A stretch of 64,000 nt of DNA, from the NCBI RefSeq assembly GCF_022201045.2, contig NC_068558.1, positions 1,240,001-1,304,000 on the forward strand, read 5' to 3'. Position numbers and translations under genes: made by a program. The notes beneath the pieces are model-generated. The model had not been told where the DNA came from, ran no database searches, and was given only the letters and a program-made list of their open reading frames with translations. The stretch comes from Citrus sinensis (taxonomy: Eukaryota; Streptophyta; Magnoliopsida; Sapindales; Rutaceae). Shown here piece by piece: positions 49,506-62,445 of the stretch (the stretch's first letter is position 1; each line of letters begins with the position of its first letter).

Positions 49506-52500
49506 ATGCGAAGCCTAACGCTCCCATGGAGCGGCCTGAAGGCACATTCGTTGCCTTCTTCAGCTTCATGTCCTAAAGCATCAAAATCTTGTGGGTCAAA
49601 GTTGTTTCCTTTCAACTCTCTCTGTAAGAACCAGACTTCAACTTCAAAAAAGCTCTCTCTTCGCAACCCATATCTCAATTTCTCTAGGTAACTCTAAAAT
49701 CTTTCTTCTTCTTCTTCTTTTCTATTTAAAAAAAAAAAAAAAACTAAGAACCCATTACAGAGAATTGTGCAGGGACCCGGGAGCTTCATGTGAAAACAGA
49801 AATGATGTTGACTGCAAGAATTGCAAAATGACTAGAGAGTCCGTCCACAATCTGGCTAATGATAGTGGTTTAATCAAGTTTGTGATGTTCTTTGGGTTGC
49901 TTACATTGCAAGGCTCCCAAACAGCTGTAGCTGCCGTTGATTTTGCCAGTGGATTGCAATCTTTTCCTTTTCTTGGGGACCTTGGTGATATTAGCAGAGG
50001 TTTTGCTTCAGTTAGGAAAATCTCCCTGTAACTTCTGCTATTGGCCCCTTATTATTATTATTTTTTTTTCAAATTTCGAGACAAAACTTGTATCTGCTTC
50101 ACTGCCATTCAAAATGCACCCCCACATTAAGAATTATTCTATGATTACACCAAATTTATGTCCAGTGATGTTTACTACATTAACCATACAGTTTTTGCGT
50201 ATAAAAATTCAGATATACTGTAACATTTGGTCTAGCATTCAACATCCTTAAGTAAGTTAGAAAATTTACTACATTTAAATCCAGTCACAAGTCATAGTAA
50301 TGTTGGTTACATTCTGATAAAGTATGCCCTGTTTATCCCTCTGTGACACTCACTCTTTGTTGCAGGCATTCTTGCTCATCTTCTTTTCCGAGCTGGGGGA
50401 CAAGACCTTTTTTATTGCAGTAAGAGTCGCAGTAGTATAATTACAACCTGTAACTGAGATTTTTAACACGATTCTACGAGTCTGATGGACCTATGTGTGT
50501 CCAAAACTGAGTATTTGTGCTTGTGAATTTGGGCCATGTTTCTTTCTCAATTTTAGAAAGTGAAATTTTTATAACTTTCTGTCAGAGTTTATCACTTGGT
50601 TCCTTTTCCAGACCCTAGTTACTGTTGATAGAAGTGGAACTGAAATTATTATTGTTGTTGTTTTTTCTTTTCTTTTCTTTTCTTTTTTTTGGTTCTGCTC
50701 CAATTGAGTGCATAAGAATACAATTATATGAAAAAAAAAAATAGATTACCAGTCAATGGACTTAGCAAATTTTAGAAAATCTTCTGAGTGAAATATTTTC
50801 CCCCAGTACCTTCTATTTTTCTTTAGAAGCATACATAAATATGCATATTTTTATGTGTATATGCACATGTATATACCCCTGAAGGTAAAATATTGAACCA
50901 AGTTCAATATATATAATATCAAACTGACTTTGTTATGGATTTATACTTATTGCGCAGGCACTTTTAGCTGCTAGAAATTCTGCTGCAACTGTTTTTGCCG
51001 GTACTTTTGGTGCACTTGCGTATGTTATTCTGCTCATGCATGGTGATTTTAGATGTCCTTTGCATTTTAAAATTTTTGTTGCTGAATCTCCTCATAGCTC
51101 TAAATCATGTATAATATGTTACTTCGAGTCATTTTGTGTGTTAAGAGTATCACTTTCCACGTTATTGGATACAGAAAAGTGATCCTGCATTTTGTTATTT
51201 GTTTGATTTTATTTTATTACCATGGGCATATTCTGATTTCTGTTACATTAAATAGAAGAATTTTCAATTGGTCAAAATTTTTGGCCAATACCTCGTAATT
51301 TGCTTTTACATTTTAGGGCCAAGAAGTCATGAAAAATAACCCAAACCTCTTTAGTTTGCCTCTGCTGATGCAGAACTGGAAATTTTATACCTTCAAAGTA
51401 ATAGTAGCATTTATCTACTGTGGCAGGGCAATGACTGTCATATCTGTCATTCTTGGACGAACATTTCACTATGTTGATGAAATCCTTCCCTTCAGGTAAT
51501 TTTCCCTTTGAATTTTTTCTTTATCTATTTTACTTAGGAGCAGTAAATGCAGTGGTTGTTAAACCAGTAGTGAATATATTCTTTTTTTTTTTTTAAGTGG
51601 TAAATATTTCATTAAATAAAACGCCAAAGATTACAGATGATATGTGAGGGAAAATCCTCGGGCCAAACTACAGGGTCTTAAAACTTAAAACTTGGCTTTA
51701 AGCAGCCTTGGCTCTAGGCCTAAGCTGAATATTAAAAAGATTCATATCTTTTATCACATTCCGAAACGTGAATCTCCGATAATACCCAGAAAATTTCGTT
51801 GGAGCTGCTTGCTTTACCATTCACCGTATTAACCACTTTTTGAGCATCCAATTCGATTATAAGAGGCAGCAACCAAGAATCTTTTCCCGATTGGATGCAA
51901 ATATTGATGCCTTCAGCTTCTGCAATCTCATCATTCCCATTGGATCTCATCATTTTAACTGCAACTGCCATTCGCTCCCCTATACGGTTTTTAACAACAG
52001 CACCTAGCCCAGTCAGATTATGTTGTTTACAATTTGCAGAATCTACATTCAATTTGAACCAACCATGCGGGGAAGGTGACCAAATCCTCCCATTCAAACC
52101 TGACTTGCTCTGTTGCTCAACTCACCGAGTTCCATAACAGGTCTAACCGACTTAAAGGACTCATAAACTGCATTAGCTTTATCTGCAACCTGCTGCACAT
52201 CTATTTGCTTTTTCCGAAACAAAGCTTCCCAAATTGATTACATCAACACAACCCCATGTTCAATCTCTATTTTAGTTAATGCTGATACACAATACTGCAA
52301 ATATTCCCAGACACCATATCCTTTTAAACATTTAATCAGCTCAGCCGATAGTTTCAAGCAATTATATATGTGGATCTACCTGTAAAACTGCTTCTTTGAA
52401 TCACGATGGACAATTTTAACTATCTATTTTTCTGTTCAACAATGAAATCTGTGATAAAATTCGTAAAGAGAAACTGTAATTGTCTAAATGTGATCCACAG

Positions 52501-55500
52501 AATTTTTCAGTTTTCTTAAGTGTTATCTTACTAACTTATGGAAAGTTGTAAACTACTTTTGATGGTATATTTTTGCAAAGCCAACTTCAGAAGGATCCCT
52601 AGATTTTCTTATTCCATAATTGTATCTTGGTCTTTCTAATCTAATATTTAGTTGGAAATATAAGGTGCATATCTGATATAATCAACTAATTCACAGGTTT
52701 GGTCAGACTGATCTGCCAATTGATGATATTGCTGCAGTTTGCCTTCTGGTAAATTTTTTTCTTACTGAACTGTATGCTAAAGCACATGCTATACCATATG
52801 TGCAATAACACTGTCACTGAGATTTTATGAAATTTGTTCTCAGTTGAAATAAGCAAACTACTAATAAAACTTAATCATCATAATTCAGGTCTATTTTGGG
52901 GTTTCAACATTGCTTGATGCTGCCTCCACTGATGGTCTAAAATCTGAGGATGAACAAAAAGAGGTGAAATTTAATTATCTGATCATATAAGATGTGAACT
53001 GCCATGACAAGCAAACGCTTATTTCGCTTCTCTTTTCTTCAGATTTACTGTTATGTTTTCCATCATTTTCTCTCATGGTATGAGCTAATCTGATTTAGGT
53101 TGCTACTTGTGTCTAATTAGGCAGAGCTAGCTGTTTCAGAATTTTCAGGAAATGGTGCTGGAATTATAGCTGCTGCTAGCACTATCATCAGCACTTTCAC
53201 CTTAGTTTTTGTTGCTGAGTGGGGTGACAAATCATTTTTCTCCACAATAGGTTAGTGTCCCAAGATTGAAACTTTTAAATACAATTTAACTTCTTGTCGA
53301 TAAGATCTTATAGGAATCATTTATCAGAAGACTGATCCTTCCTCTTTCGACAATTGTTCCTTTTTGGTTATTCTGGCATTATTACCAGCACTTGCAGCAG
53401 CCTCTTCGCCTCTTGGAGTCATTGGGGGAGCACTGGCTGGTCATGTTGTTGCAACTTTGGTAACTTCTTACTTCCACCAAAAACTACCTACCATTTGAGC
53501 AATAATTGCAAACATGTCATTATATTAAAGTTGCCTTTGGTTTTCAAAATGATTTCTAAAGTAGTGATTAATTTAAAAATTGCTAGCCCCGTAGGAGTTA
53601 GCAATTTGGGGGGCTAATGTGTGCTCAAGAGTAGCTCGGCTATACTTGGAGAATAACTCAGGTGGTCTCACAGAATACTTAGCGTAACTAAGGTAGCTCA
53701 GATAAGCTCATATGTGAAACAATCTCGACCTCAAATTGAAAAGGTAGTAAAATAAACATAAATATCAAGAACACACAATGTTTTTGTGATTCGGCATTCG
53801 CCCTACATCTACAGGACCAAGTTGTCACCAATCCACTATACAAATGAGAGATTATATGAAATATTATTTTATCTAATATGAACAAAATAAGTTAGATAGC
53901 TATATGGAGATGTTTAGTGTTGATGAAAATGAAGATGGTGAATAAAGATATGGAAAGTGATAATATGGTAGAGAAGATGATGAAGGTCGAGAATAGAAAA
54001 TGGCCTCCCAGTAATAGAGAAGTGGATGATGATCTAAAAGATGAGAGACCCCCAAATATGGGTGATTAAGACATTATATAGCAGAGGCTAGTGGTAAGGA
54101 GAGTGCATAAAAGTTAGGGTAGATGTCATTCTTAGATTAAAAGAAAAGAAAATTTTTAGGGCTATGTGTCGTGTATAGGGAAAAAGGACAAAAATATTCC
54201 TTTTATATTATGTTTATCCTTTGTTGTAAGTATCTTGATTTCTCCAACTTTGACCATTGATTTTCAAACCAATCCAATGTAGTAAATTCTTTCAAATAGC
54301 ATCTATATACTGCTCTAAGTATTATTCCTATTTTATCCTTGTAATTGTCAATGTATCCTTCATTTACTGGTCCAAAAATATCGTTCCAAATTTACCTCCA
54401 AGCAGCAGATAACTGTGCAAATATGATAAACTGTTAATCCTTCTCTTTTGTTCAAATCATTTTGCTAATTGTTTTACTGATTTTTTTTTTTATACAGCTT
54501 GCTGTGTTGGGAGGCTCTTTACTCGGGACATTCTTATCAGAGAAGGTATATTCAAACTTCAACCTCAGCCATTAGCCAAATCATCACTCCATGATATTTT
54601 TGTTAATGTAAATTTTTTGGGTTTCTCTAGGTTTTAACTTCATAATAATGGGTTAGAAAAGAGGATTAGGGATATAAGTCCACCCTCCATAGCTGAATTT
54701 CAGGAATTTTCTATCTTTCTACAAATTATATGGTTTAACATATTTAGCATGATCTGAATGATGTTTGCTCTACGATAGGACTTTAGGCATAAGCTTATCC
54801 TTCAATTCTTGGCATGCTCGCAAGTAATAGGCAGGTACATGCTTGAGGATATTTGCGATTGCCAAGAATTATTCTTGCCTACTTTATATTATTACAAGCA
54901 AAATTCTTCTCAAACACCTTTTTTCTAGCAGCATTCTCTCTTTCTGCCATTCCTTAATTTGATGATAAACTCGAGCCACTCATTAATTATTCTGAACGGA
55001 TATTTTCAAAATGTCTTTGTCGAGTTGGAAACATTAAGGTCATTCTCTGACGTCCGGAATCCAGTCAAAAGATGTTTATTTTGGAGGAAAAAAAATTTGT
55101 GAAAGTTTGAGTGGAACCATTAACGAATTATATAAGGAATCCTATCAGTAGATTTGTTCCTGGGTATAATTGGTCATATCTGAGCATGTAAAGTGGGCAA
55201 GATGATGGTATTTGTACCTTAAAAAGTTTCCTTGTATGGACCAACATGTACAGGCAACCACGTAAATTTGATCCCAGTTGGAATATCTGATCAGTGGACC
55301 AATTTGTGTGTTTTCTACATTTTCTTCTTTCCTTTCAATCCATCCACTCACTCACGGTTCTTTGATATAGTAATCTCTTAGAAAGTGTTTCCCATAGTGG
55401 CTTCTGGTAATAACTTGATCATGACAAAGTGTGTATCTTGATCTTAATCTTAAGCTTATGTCACACAGTGAGGATACTTGAAACTTGTTTTGTTTCTTTC

Positions 55501-55576
55501 CCAGGCAATTGCGTACATTGGAGGTGTTCTTTTTCTTTTCTTTGCCGCTGTGACTGTGATTGAGATAGTGAGTTAG
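49506..55576 (+). CDS. PAM71: GDT1-like protein 1 / PAM71-type chloroplast Mn2+/Ca2+ transporter
   Basis: A 350-residue UPF0016 (TMEM165/Gdt1) protein in eleven exons: 49506-49687, 49773-50010, 50366-50419, 50958-51019, 51427-51495, 52697-52748, 52889-52963, 53121-53250, 53389-53459, 54498-54545 and 55505-55576. All phases fit. Residues 1 to about 70 are Ser-rich and acid-poor (MRSLTLPWSGLKAHSLPSSA), a chloroplast transit peptide. Two family motifs E-x-G-D-K-(T/S) stand in the membrane: SELGDKTFF at 148-156 (Glu149, Asp152) and AEWGDKSFF at 276-284 (Glu277, Asp280). A variable loop (SEDEQKEAELAVSEFSG) separates the halves. Arabidopsis PAM71 (At1g64150) sits in thylakoids and supplies Mn2+ to photosystem II; a Ca2+/H+ role was also proposed. 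Length fits. The exon-2 acceptor is uncertain: AGs at 49748 and 49760 would add 8 or 4 residues in frame. Intron 5 holds a LINE fragment. Confidence 0.94.
51582..52370 (-). mobile_element. 5'-truncated LINE fragment in intron 5 of the PAM71-like gene
   Basis: On the minus strand an RNase H-like (RVT_3) frame of 121 codons (52097-51732) shows SPHGWFKLNVDSA, GLGAVVKNRIGERMAVAV, EIAEAEGIN and IIELDAQKVVNTV, so the Asp, Glu and Asp acid positions are present. This domain ends many plant L1-type LINEs. The 3' end lies at lower coordinates, with AATGAAATATTTACCACTT followed by a 13-base poly-A tail (T13 at 51582-51594 on the plus strand). Sequence beyond 52097 still resembles the upstream linker (KKQIDVQQVADKANAVYESF) with stops. 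The 5' end near 52370 and the target duplication are not resolved. It lies antisense to the host gene. Confidence 0.8.
53620..54180. repeat. Possible LTR-like remnant in intron 9 of the PAM71-like gene
   Basis: The stretch contains GTGATTCGGCATTCGCCCTA and CATCTACAGGACCAAG, wording similar to the ends of plant LTRs and to the sequence at 40.2 kb. Intron 9, over 1 kb long, is otherwise ordinary. Element ends are not definable. Confidence 0.3.
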
Positions 55577-55799
55577 AGATTGGATAATCAGAATTCGTAA
55601 ATTTCAGTAAAGTTTTCGGAATTGTATTTGCTTCCATTGACATGCTGAAAAGTGAAGAGATATCCTATTTTTGTAACTAATACTTCTTTAATTGTATTTC
55701 TTTCTAATCTATCCAACAAAGACTTCGGATATCTTATCTCACGTCTTGTTGTCTATATAGTGTGAGGTTTATGCTTTTTAGTATTGATTGCAAATTAAG

Positions 55800-55980
55800 G
55801 CTTTCTTGTTATAACTTTTTAAATGGAGTTTATTAAGTAGAGTTTTTACTAGTTGAGCTTTTATAAATAGAGTTTTTATAAAAAAAAAATTAGTTATTTA
55901 GTTGTCAATGAAAGTTTTTATTAAAAAGAAATATAAAATTACTCTAATAAATAAGTTGTAATATATATGCTATATAAGAA
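55800..55980 (+). mobile_element. MITE-like fragment related to the element near 60.2 kb
   Basis: TTTTTAAATGGAGTTTATTAA, AGTTTTTATAAAAAAAA, AGTTTTTATTAAAAA and TATAAAATTACT recur in the same order, inverted, at 60150-60285. This marks an inverted-repeat transposon family with an end here. Confidence 0.5.
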
Positions 55981-58900
55981 TGTAAAATAAATAATGCGAT
56001 TTTAGACAATTGAATTAAAAAAAAAACCTTTAACCTCTATTTTCAAAAACCTAAAATTTAAGTTTTTTCAATAACTTATTTAAGTCCCGAAAGGTCTAGT
56101 CGAGTTAAAAAAAAAAAATCAAACGGTAATAAAAATTTTGCTACAATTTTCTTGTGGGTTAATTTTAGATTACCCCGTATAAATTAAATATTTTCAAATT
56201 GCCCCCTTAACTTAAAATTTTTAATTTATCCATGATTGTTAAGAAGATATAAAAATATTTATCAACCCGCCTCATTTTTTCTTTTCTCTTATCTTTTGAA
56301 TGAAAATAAAGATAACTTGAAATTTTAAAAAATAAAAAGAGTAATTCTGAAAATAATTAATTCACGAAAATAATCCAATTCTTACCCTTTTCTTATTGAT
56401 TGTACATCTTGAGAAATGGCAACATAGTTCAAAAACAAAGAGAAAAAGGAAGAGGGGGAAAAAATGCATCTGTATGAGGAAATTAATAAACTATACTTTT
56501 AGAAAATTTAAAAAAATAATTTAATAATAAATACAATCTCTTCGTGTGAGTGCGGGTGTGAAGTGGGGTAACAATGGACACAGCCGTACAAAAATTCGTG
56601 AAGGCGGCACACCATTGGCCATCCAAAGCTTTACAGAAAATCAAAAAGTCAGAAGAAAAAGATGATTGTGGAGTGGAGGTGGCGAACCCACCCTCTGCTA
56701 CTGCTACTGCTACTCTCTCAACTTTCCCCTCTTGCCCTTCTTACAACCATTATATGCTACCACAATTACAACCTTTTACTACACTAATTAATTTAGTTTT
56801 CTTTTTTTGGTTATATTTACGAACATGTACATTAACCTAAGATGTGCAAGGAGCAATTTAATAAAATTACAAATAACTTGAAAGTTTTAATGAAAATTTG
56901 TAACCAGTTTCACATGTAACAAGTATAATACAAATAGATCCTGATTTTGTAAAATCAATCAATAAAACTATTAAATTACACTTAAATGCCTCATTTTCTT
57001 TAACTTTTTTTTTATTTGGAAAGTTTTAACCTATTAATTACTTTAAAATTTGAAAAAAAGAGAAAAGTCGTGATTTCTTTTTCTTTCTTTTTTTTTTTGA
57101 AATTGTCTTTATGAACTATAGATGGTAAAATTACCTGCAAATCTATCAAAATCTACCCTTCAGAAACTCATCGTAATGGGTGTTTTGCAAGATGAGTGGG
57201 TTTGATATTTCATATTTAAACCCATTGAGAGTTGCAATTAGGATTGATATTAAGAAAAAATCTGATAGATACTTGTGCGAGATCCGTCAACCTACATTTT
57301 TTTAAAAAAAATATTTATATTTTTAATTCTAATAATAAAAACTAAATTAAAAAATTAAATCATAAAATATATAAGCTAAAGTTATTACTCATGATCTATT
57401 CTTCCTAATTTCTAAATCTAACATAAATGCAATAAGCTTTTAATAACTAAAAATTTTATAGTTTTCAAGTTTAATTACTAATATTTTATTTTGATGTGAT
57501 TAATTTTGTTTGTTTTCCTTTAATGACTTGAAGCTAATGATTGTTTACTGAAGTTTTTCTTTTTATTTATTTAATTAATTGTTAATGACAATTGTCCAAA
57601 ATGTACTTGTTAATATTGTTGACAATACTTGTGCATTGACAAAAAAATGGAGCAAGACATTGATCTTAGTGGTTTGGGATGGCAATGGGCCAGCTCAGGC
57701 TTGGGTTTGGTCAAGTCCTAACTTGATCCTGTGATTGAAATAGAGGGCCCTAACCCTTAAAAAATCCGACCCTTTAAACTTAGGGGTAGGTTAGGGTCAG
57801 GCTCAGACTTTATCTGAACTCGACCATATTTTTTTGCAAATTTGTTTTTTTTCCAAATCTTATAGTAGTTGGGCAACAACTCATCTTTTTTTTTAATTTA
57901 ATATTTTGGCATTTAAATAGTTTAATTTTTGAAAAAAAAAATGGACACAACCTCTCCTAATGTACTAAAACTTAATAGCTTTAAAACCAATTCAAGATAA
58001 CATAAACCTAAAATTACTCTACTCAATGTCTTAACCATATAAATAAAGATAGACAAAATCCATATCTTGTACAAATAATAAAAAAAAAAAACACAAGATT
58101 CAATGCCACAACCTAAACAAGGAGTTGATTAGTTCAACAAAGGACAATTCATGACCCAACACAAAAAAAGAAAAAAAAAAACTACTCCAAAACTTGTGAA
58201 TGCATTCTTCTTCATCTGCAAATTCCTCTCCAATAAAAATTTTACATCCACGAAATGTGCTTGAAAAAAGTTATGAAAACAATATAAGTATATTATACAA
58301 TGCTCAAATTATTGAAATAATGTTGAATATTTAACTGAATTTAAAATCACCTAACAAGTGAGGAAATTCATGTAGGAAAATTACATTTTACACAATAAAA
58401 CTGAAACAACAAAAAGAAAAATAAAACAACTAAAGAAATCTAAAATACTAAGTTATATTTATAAGCTTAAATGAAAAAAAAAATATTTATAACCTTAGAT
58501 TAGATGAAACTTGAAAGCAAGGAAAATGTAAACTACTAAAGTTGATGACAGTAGGATTTGCAGCAGCGGTTGATGGAAGTGGTATCGTGCGGCTCAAGCC
58601 TCTCTCTTTCCCTCCTGCGTGGTTGTCGATTACTTTGGTGCTTGATGGCTGGTGGTTTCGTGGTAGTGGGCGGCCAATACTGGTTGTGTGCAATGATTGT
58701 GCATGAGCTGCTGCCCGCCTCTCTTTCTTGTAATAGTATTCATGTTAATAACATATTAGGGTTTGTGAATTCTGAATTGTGAAGTAATTGGATCCTAATC
58801 CTTGAGCCTTAATCCCATCTTTGACCCTTAAAAAAATTTACAAAAAGTTTATCACATCTTGCAAGTGGGTTTGATAATTATTAAAACTTGTAGTGACGGA

Positions 58901-59639
58901 TTTTTTTTAAAATATATATATATAATCCACAAGAAATTGCATACGGATTTAATAATTTAAATTTTTTACGAATTTGAATTTGAATTTGAATTTAATAATG
59001 TTAAACCCTGATCGCGTGGTACTCATTGCATCGCTACTGATGAGTGCTGGTGTTCGAATGAAAAATCATTTATGAGCAGAAGAAGATCTTAGATCTTGTG
59101 GGTCCTGGAAAGCAAATGCTCTGGGATGAATTCAGCAGACGGACAGCCATGTAAAGCTATAAAAAATAATAATTGATAACTTTAACATATTTTATTATAT
59201 AATAATGGGATTAGTTGTCACATGACCAAAATAAGGAATCGTGCATGAAACATCGCACGTGCAGCGTAGCAGGCGAATATTATATGGCATATTCTTCTTT
59301 CGAAAGCTGGAGTGGAGGAAATCACACCGCTTCTGCCTTGTCGTCCATTAATTAAAACATCCCAAAAAAGTTAAAAAAGTGGTAAAAAAAAAAAATATAT
59401 TAACAATTACAAAAAGTTAGGAAAAGGATGGACCGAACCGAAAGAGCAACATCAACGAACAAGTAAATTCTCCTTTCCATGTTCTAAAAGTATAAAATTG
59501 TGGTCTACACTTTACAATTATGAATTTCAACTAGTTTCAATTTTTTTTTTTAAATTGCAAACTCAATACATACTATATTAGAAACATCCGCACTCAAACT
59601 CAAATTTTATAATTTGAAATTCGTAAATGTGACTTAATG

Positions 59640-60290
59640 CTTATTTAGTATGACTTGTCTAATAATTATAAATACTTATTTAATATGATAAATTCTTTTT
59701 AAGTTTTTTGTTATTATTTGATTATTTTTTAAGTAAAATTTTTGAAGATTAAATAAATTATTTTACTTTTACTAGTAAAAACTCAAATTTTAGATTGTTA
59801 GGAGTAGAGGTTAAAAAGTTTCTTTAAAATATATAAATATCTTTTTTTTTCTAATTTTATTCCTTCGTAACATAATTCTGATGCTGTTTGAAATTGAGGT
59901 ATTGTAATTTTTAAATTACAACTACTGTGAAAAAAAATTGTAACTATAAAACAAAAGTTAATAGTATATAGTAAATATAAATTTTAATTAATATTTTTGA
60001 CCAAATTCTTAAAGATATAATAATTCTTTTTATTATACAAGTAAAAAATCATATCAATATAACTTTTAAGGTACAACAATTAATGTTTAATAAACATCTT
60101 AGTGCTGTAACTTTTAAGCCGCAACTGCTCAATCTCAATCTCAAACGCACCTTCAACATAACTTACTCATTAAAGTAATTTTATAATTTTTAATAAAAAC
60201 TCTTATTAACAACCACACAATTAAATTTTTTTATAAAAAAACTACTTAAATAAACTCTATTTAAAAAATTATACTAAACGAAATCTTATT
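59640..60290 (-). mobile_element. MITE-like inverted-repeat element
   Basis: The left end region has GCTTATTTAGTATGACTT and the right end (minus strand) has CGTTTAGTATAATTTTTTAA, an imperfect terminal inverted repeat. The body of about 650 bp is AT-rich and non-coding. The right part is the inverse of 55800-55980. A hAT-type MITE is the best guess. Confidence 0.5.
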
Positions 60291-60825
60291 AAAGACCAAT
60301 TAACATGTTTTCTGATTTTTGGAGCTCAGTTATAAGAAGATATGCCTTTTTCTTTTGAACTCATGCGTATAAAAAATAAAAAAATAAAAAATAAAAAAGT
60401 ATCATGGCACAATCATGGACCATATACGTTTGCCACACGGACTATATTGGAGATGGGCCACTGGCGTGGCAAGATCTAGCGGTTGGGAGATGAGAAGATA
60501 AGATTAGGAGTTGAGGTCTAAGGAGCATCAGTTCCTGGACTTATTTTGTTCGTAAAAAAATTGACCTTTTTCTAGGTACAAAAAATCTTTATTTCATTTA
60601 TGCTTTGGATCACCACCACCACTCCTTTTTATCGATTTCGCCTTTTAGTAGTTTTTACTGTGTTTGGGTAAAGAGTACTTGGATGGTGCGATACATGTGT
60701 AATCTTACTTTGCTCCCAACAGAACATGCCAAAACGACGTATTTTCAGATTTCTTTTTCCATTTTTTTAAACATTCCAATTTTTCAACCCCACGCGCTAT
60801 TAGTGAGAGTAGTGATAAGGTGAAA

Positions 60826-61131
60826 ATTTGCTAACCGCCGAGGCCGAGGTAACCAAAAAACCGAGAGAATCCAGAGAAGGGCCCACAAAAGCGTCTTGGA
60901 TTTCTCATTCTGGCCGGTGTGGGGTCCATCTGACCGGTGAGAGAAGGTGTGGCCCACTTGGCCAAGATGCACGAATAACGGTGACGAGCCGCTGCCGACT
61001 AATCGACGTGTCAAAATGGTGGGCTCATTGTCGTCTCGCCGCGAGGACCTAACCCGACCTTTCCCGTTACAAAAGCCGTGCATCAAACAGCGGCTCTGTT
61101 GCTTCCGTCATCAACTACGTTAGCCTTCATG
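60826..61131. other. GC-rich, CpG-rich island
   Basis: About 300 bp with many CpG, CCGG and GGCCCA/TGGGCC-type motifs in an AT-rich surrounding. GGCCCAC and TGGGC motifs are frequent in plant proximal promoters. Frames on both strands are open for up to about 100 codons but match no family. It may be a promoter of an unrecognised transcript. Confidence 0.4.
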
Positions 61132-61734
61132 CGTTTCAGTTTTTTATTTAAAGCACAACACTTCTTTGGCAGGTAATTATTTATATATTTTTTAAATAAC
61201 ATCAATGCTCACAGTTTTTACAAATTTCAATAAAGTTTAAATTTATTTTTTTCTTTTTTCTTAAATTTAAATTCAAGTGATTAGTGAAACGAAAATAACG
61301 TAAAATAAATTTTAATTTAATTCCGATGTCGTTTTTACGATTTTTTTTTTTACTTTTTCACTTTCTTTAGCCTTTACCATTAAATTTCTTCTCCAAATAA
61401 TTAATTAATCAGATTATCCTTGGTAAGTAAAAGGTTTTTGTGCATTAATTTATGCATGTATGCTTAACACTATAGAATATCATAATATTAAACCAAGAAT
61501 CGCGATATAAAAATCTAAAAGAAACTAGATCAATATTATGATTCATTAACTTCTGTGCCAGACAAAAATTTACTGTTCACCAAATAAATAAAATTTAAAG
61601 TAAAGATGCCATATGATTCTTATAAGGCTCCGCTAAAAAAGGATGCTAATTCTCTTTATGTTGCCATATGAAAATATGAGTAATACTTATTTATGGCATA
61701 AGAATTGTAGGGTTATTGCTTTTAATCCACAATT

Positions 61735-61905
61735 GTTGTATCTGAAAACCACATTATACCCCGACTAATCCAGATTCGAGTTGGATAGGATTACTAAGGC
61801 GCAAAACTCTTCCAATAAGTATTTAACACAACTGTATTCTTAAGTCTCGAACCGATGACCTTAAGTTAAATTAGAACAGCCGCATATCAACTATCGCTTG
61901 TTAGT
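61735..61905 (-). repeat. Repeat with tRNA B-box-like motif
   Basis: On the minus strand AAGGTCATCGGTTCGAGACT (about 61862-61843) fits a pol III B box. It is followed by GGAAGAGTTTTGCGCC and GATTAGTCGGGGTATAATGT, which read like a dispersed plant repeat. No A box or tRNA fold can be shown. Confidence 0.35.
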
Positions 61906-62432
61906 TTTATTTTGTACTTTTTCATGTTAGTATTTTCCACTAGTTGGATTTGCTATGCATGGGTGCTAGCTTGAGAATTTGTAATCAGGCAATGAATACT
62001 CCAACTAATTTTTCTTGATGAAGAGTATCCATCATATTATTTTTTCAATAATTTCTAAGGTTTTCGATGATATGATTTATAATAATTTTCATTCTAAAAA
62101 AAGTATTATTGCATAAAATGTTAATAATATGTTAGCTTTTAATTAAAATAAATAACGGTTAGCCAATAATTGAAGAATACAAATGCAAATTGAATTACAT
62201 TAACATTAGTCAAAATAATCCCAAAAGATTCAAAATTAATCCACCGAAGAAAATATCAGAAAAAGGCACGCATGCTATTGGCCAGTCAGGTGACACTATA
62301 TCACAGTCTAACAAAAATTCCACGAAAACAGCTACACATAATGTCCTCATCTGTGACACAATAATAGAAGGAAAAAACTTACCTCATTTTAACCAAATGA
62401 TACGATTATACACAATCTAACACTAAACCCTA

Positions 62433-62445
62433 AATTCGGCACGAG
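62433..62445 (+). other. Exact match to a cDNA-library EcoRI adaptor
   Basis: AATTCGGCACGAG, the 13-base adaptor left at the 5' end of many older cDNA clones, stands immediately before what looks like the first exon of the downstream gene. It may be chance or an assembly artefact. Confidence 0.6.

Larger units (their letters stand above)
55577..62432. other. Gene-poor intergenic region
   Basis: 6.9 kb with no gene that I can support. AT-rich inverted-repeat sequences occur at 55.80-55.98 kb and 59.64-60.29 kb. A GGGCCAGCTCAGGCTTGGG-type stretch at about 57675-57850 may be part of a decayed hAT-like element. A GC-rich island lies at 60826-61131 and a tRNA-box-like repeat at 61735-61905. The frame at 56574-56840 (MDTAVQKFVKAAHHWPSKAL...) is unassigned and probably chance. 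Confidence 0.45.

Noticed and set aside
56574-56840. 88-codon frame beginning MDTAVQKFVKAAHHWPSKAL
   Set aside because: It begins with an ATG and its first half looks protein-like, but it soon becomes Thr/Ala and then hydrophobic low-complexity sequence, with no family or promoter support.
60784-61086. 100-codon minus-strand frame in the GC-rich island
   Set aside because: GC-rich sequence gives long open frames by chance; composition is Arg/Ser/Gly-rich with no domain.
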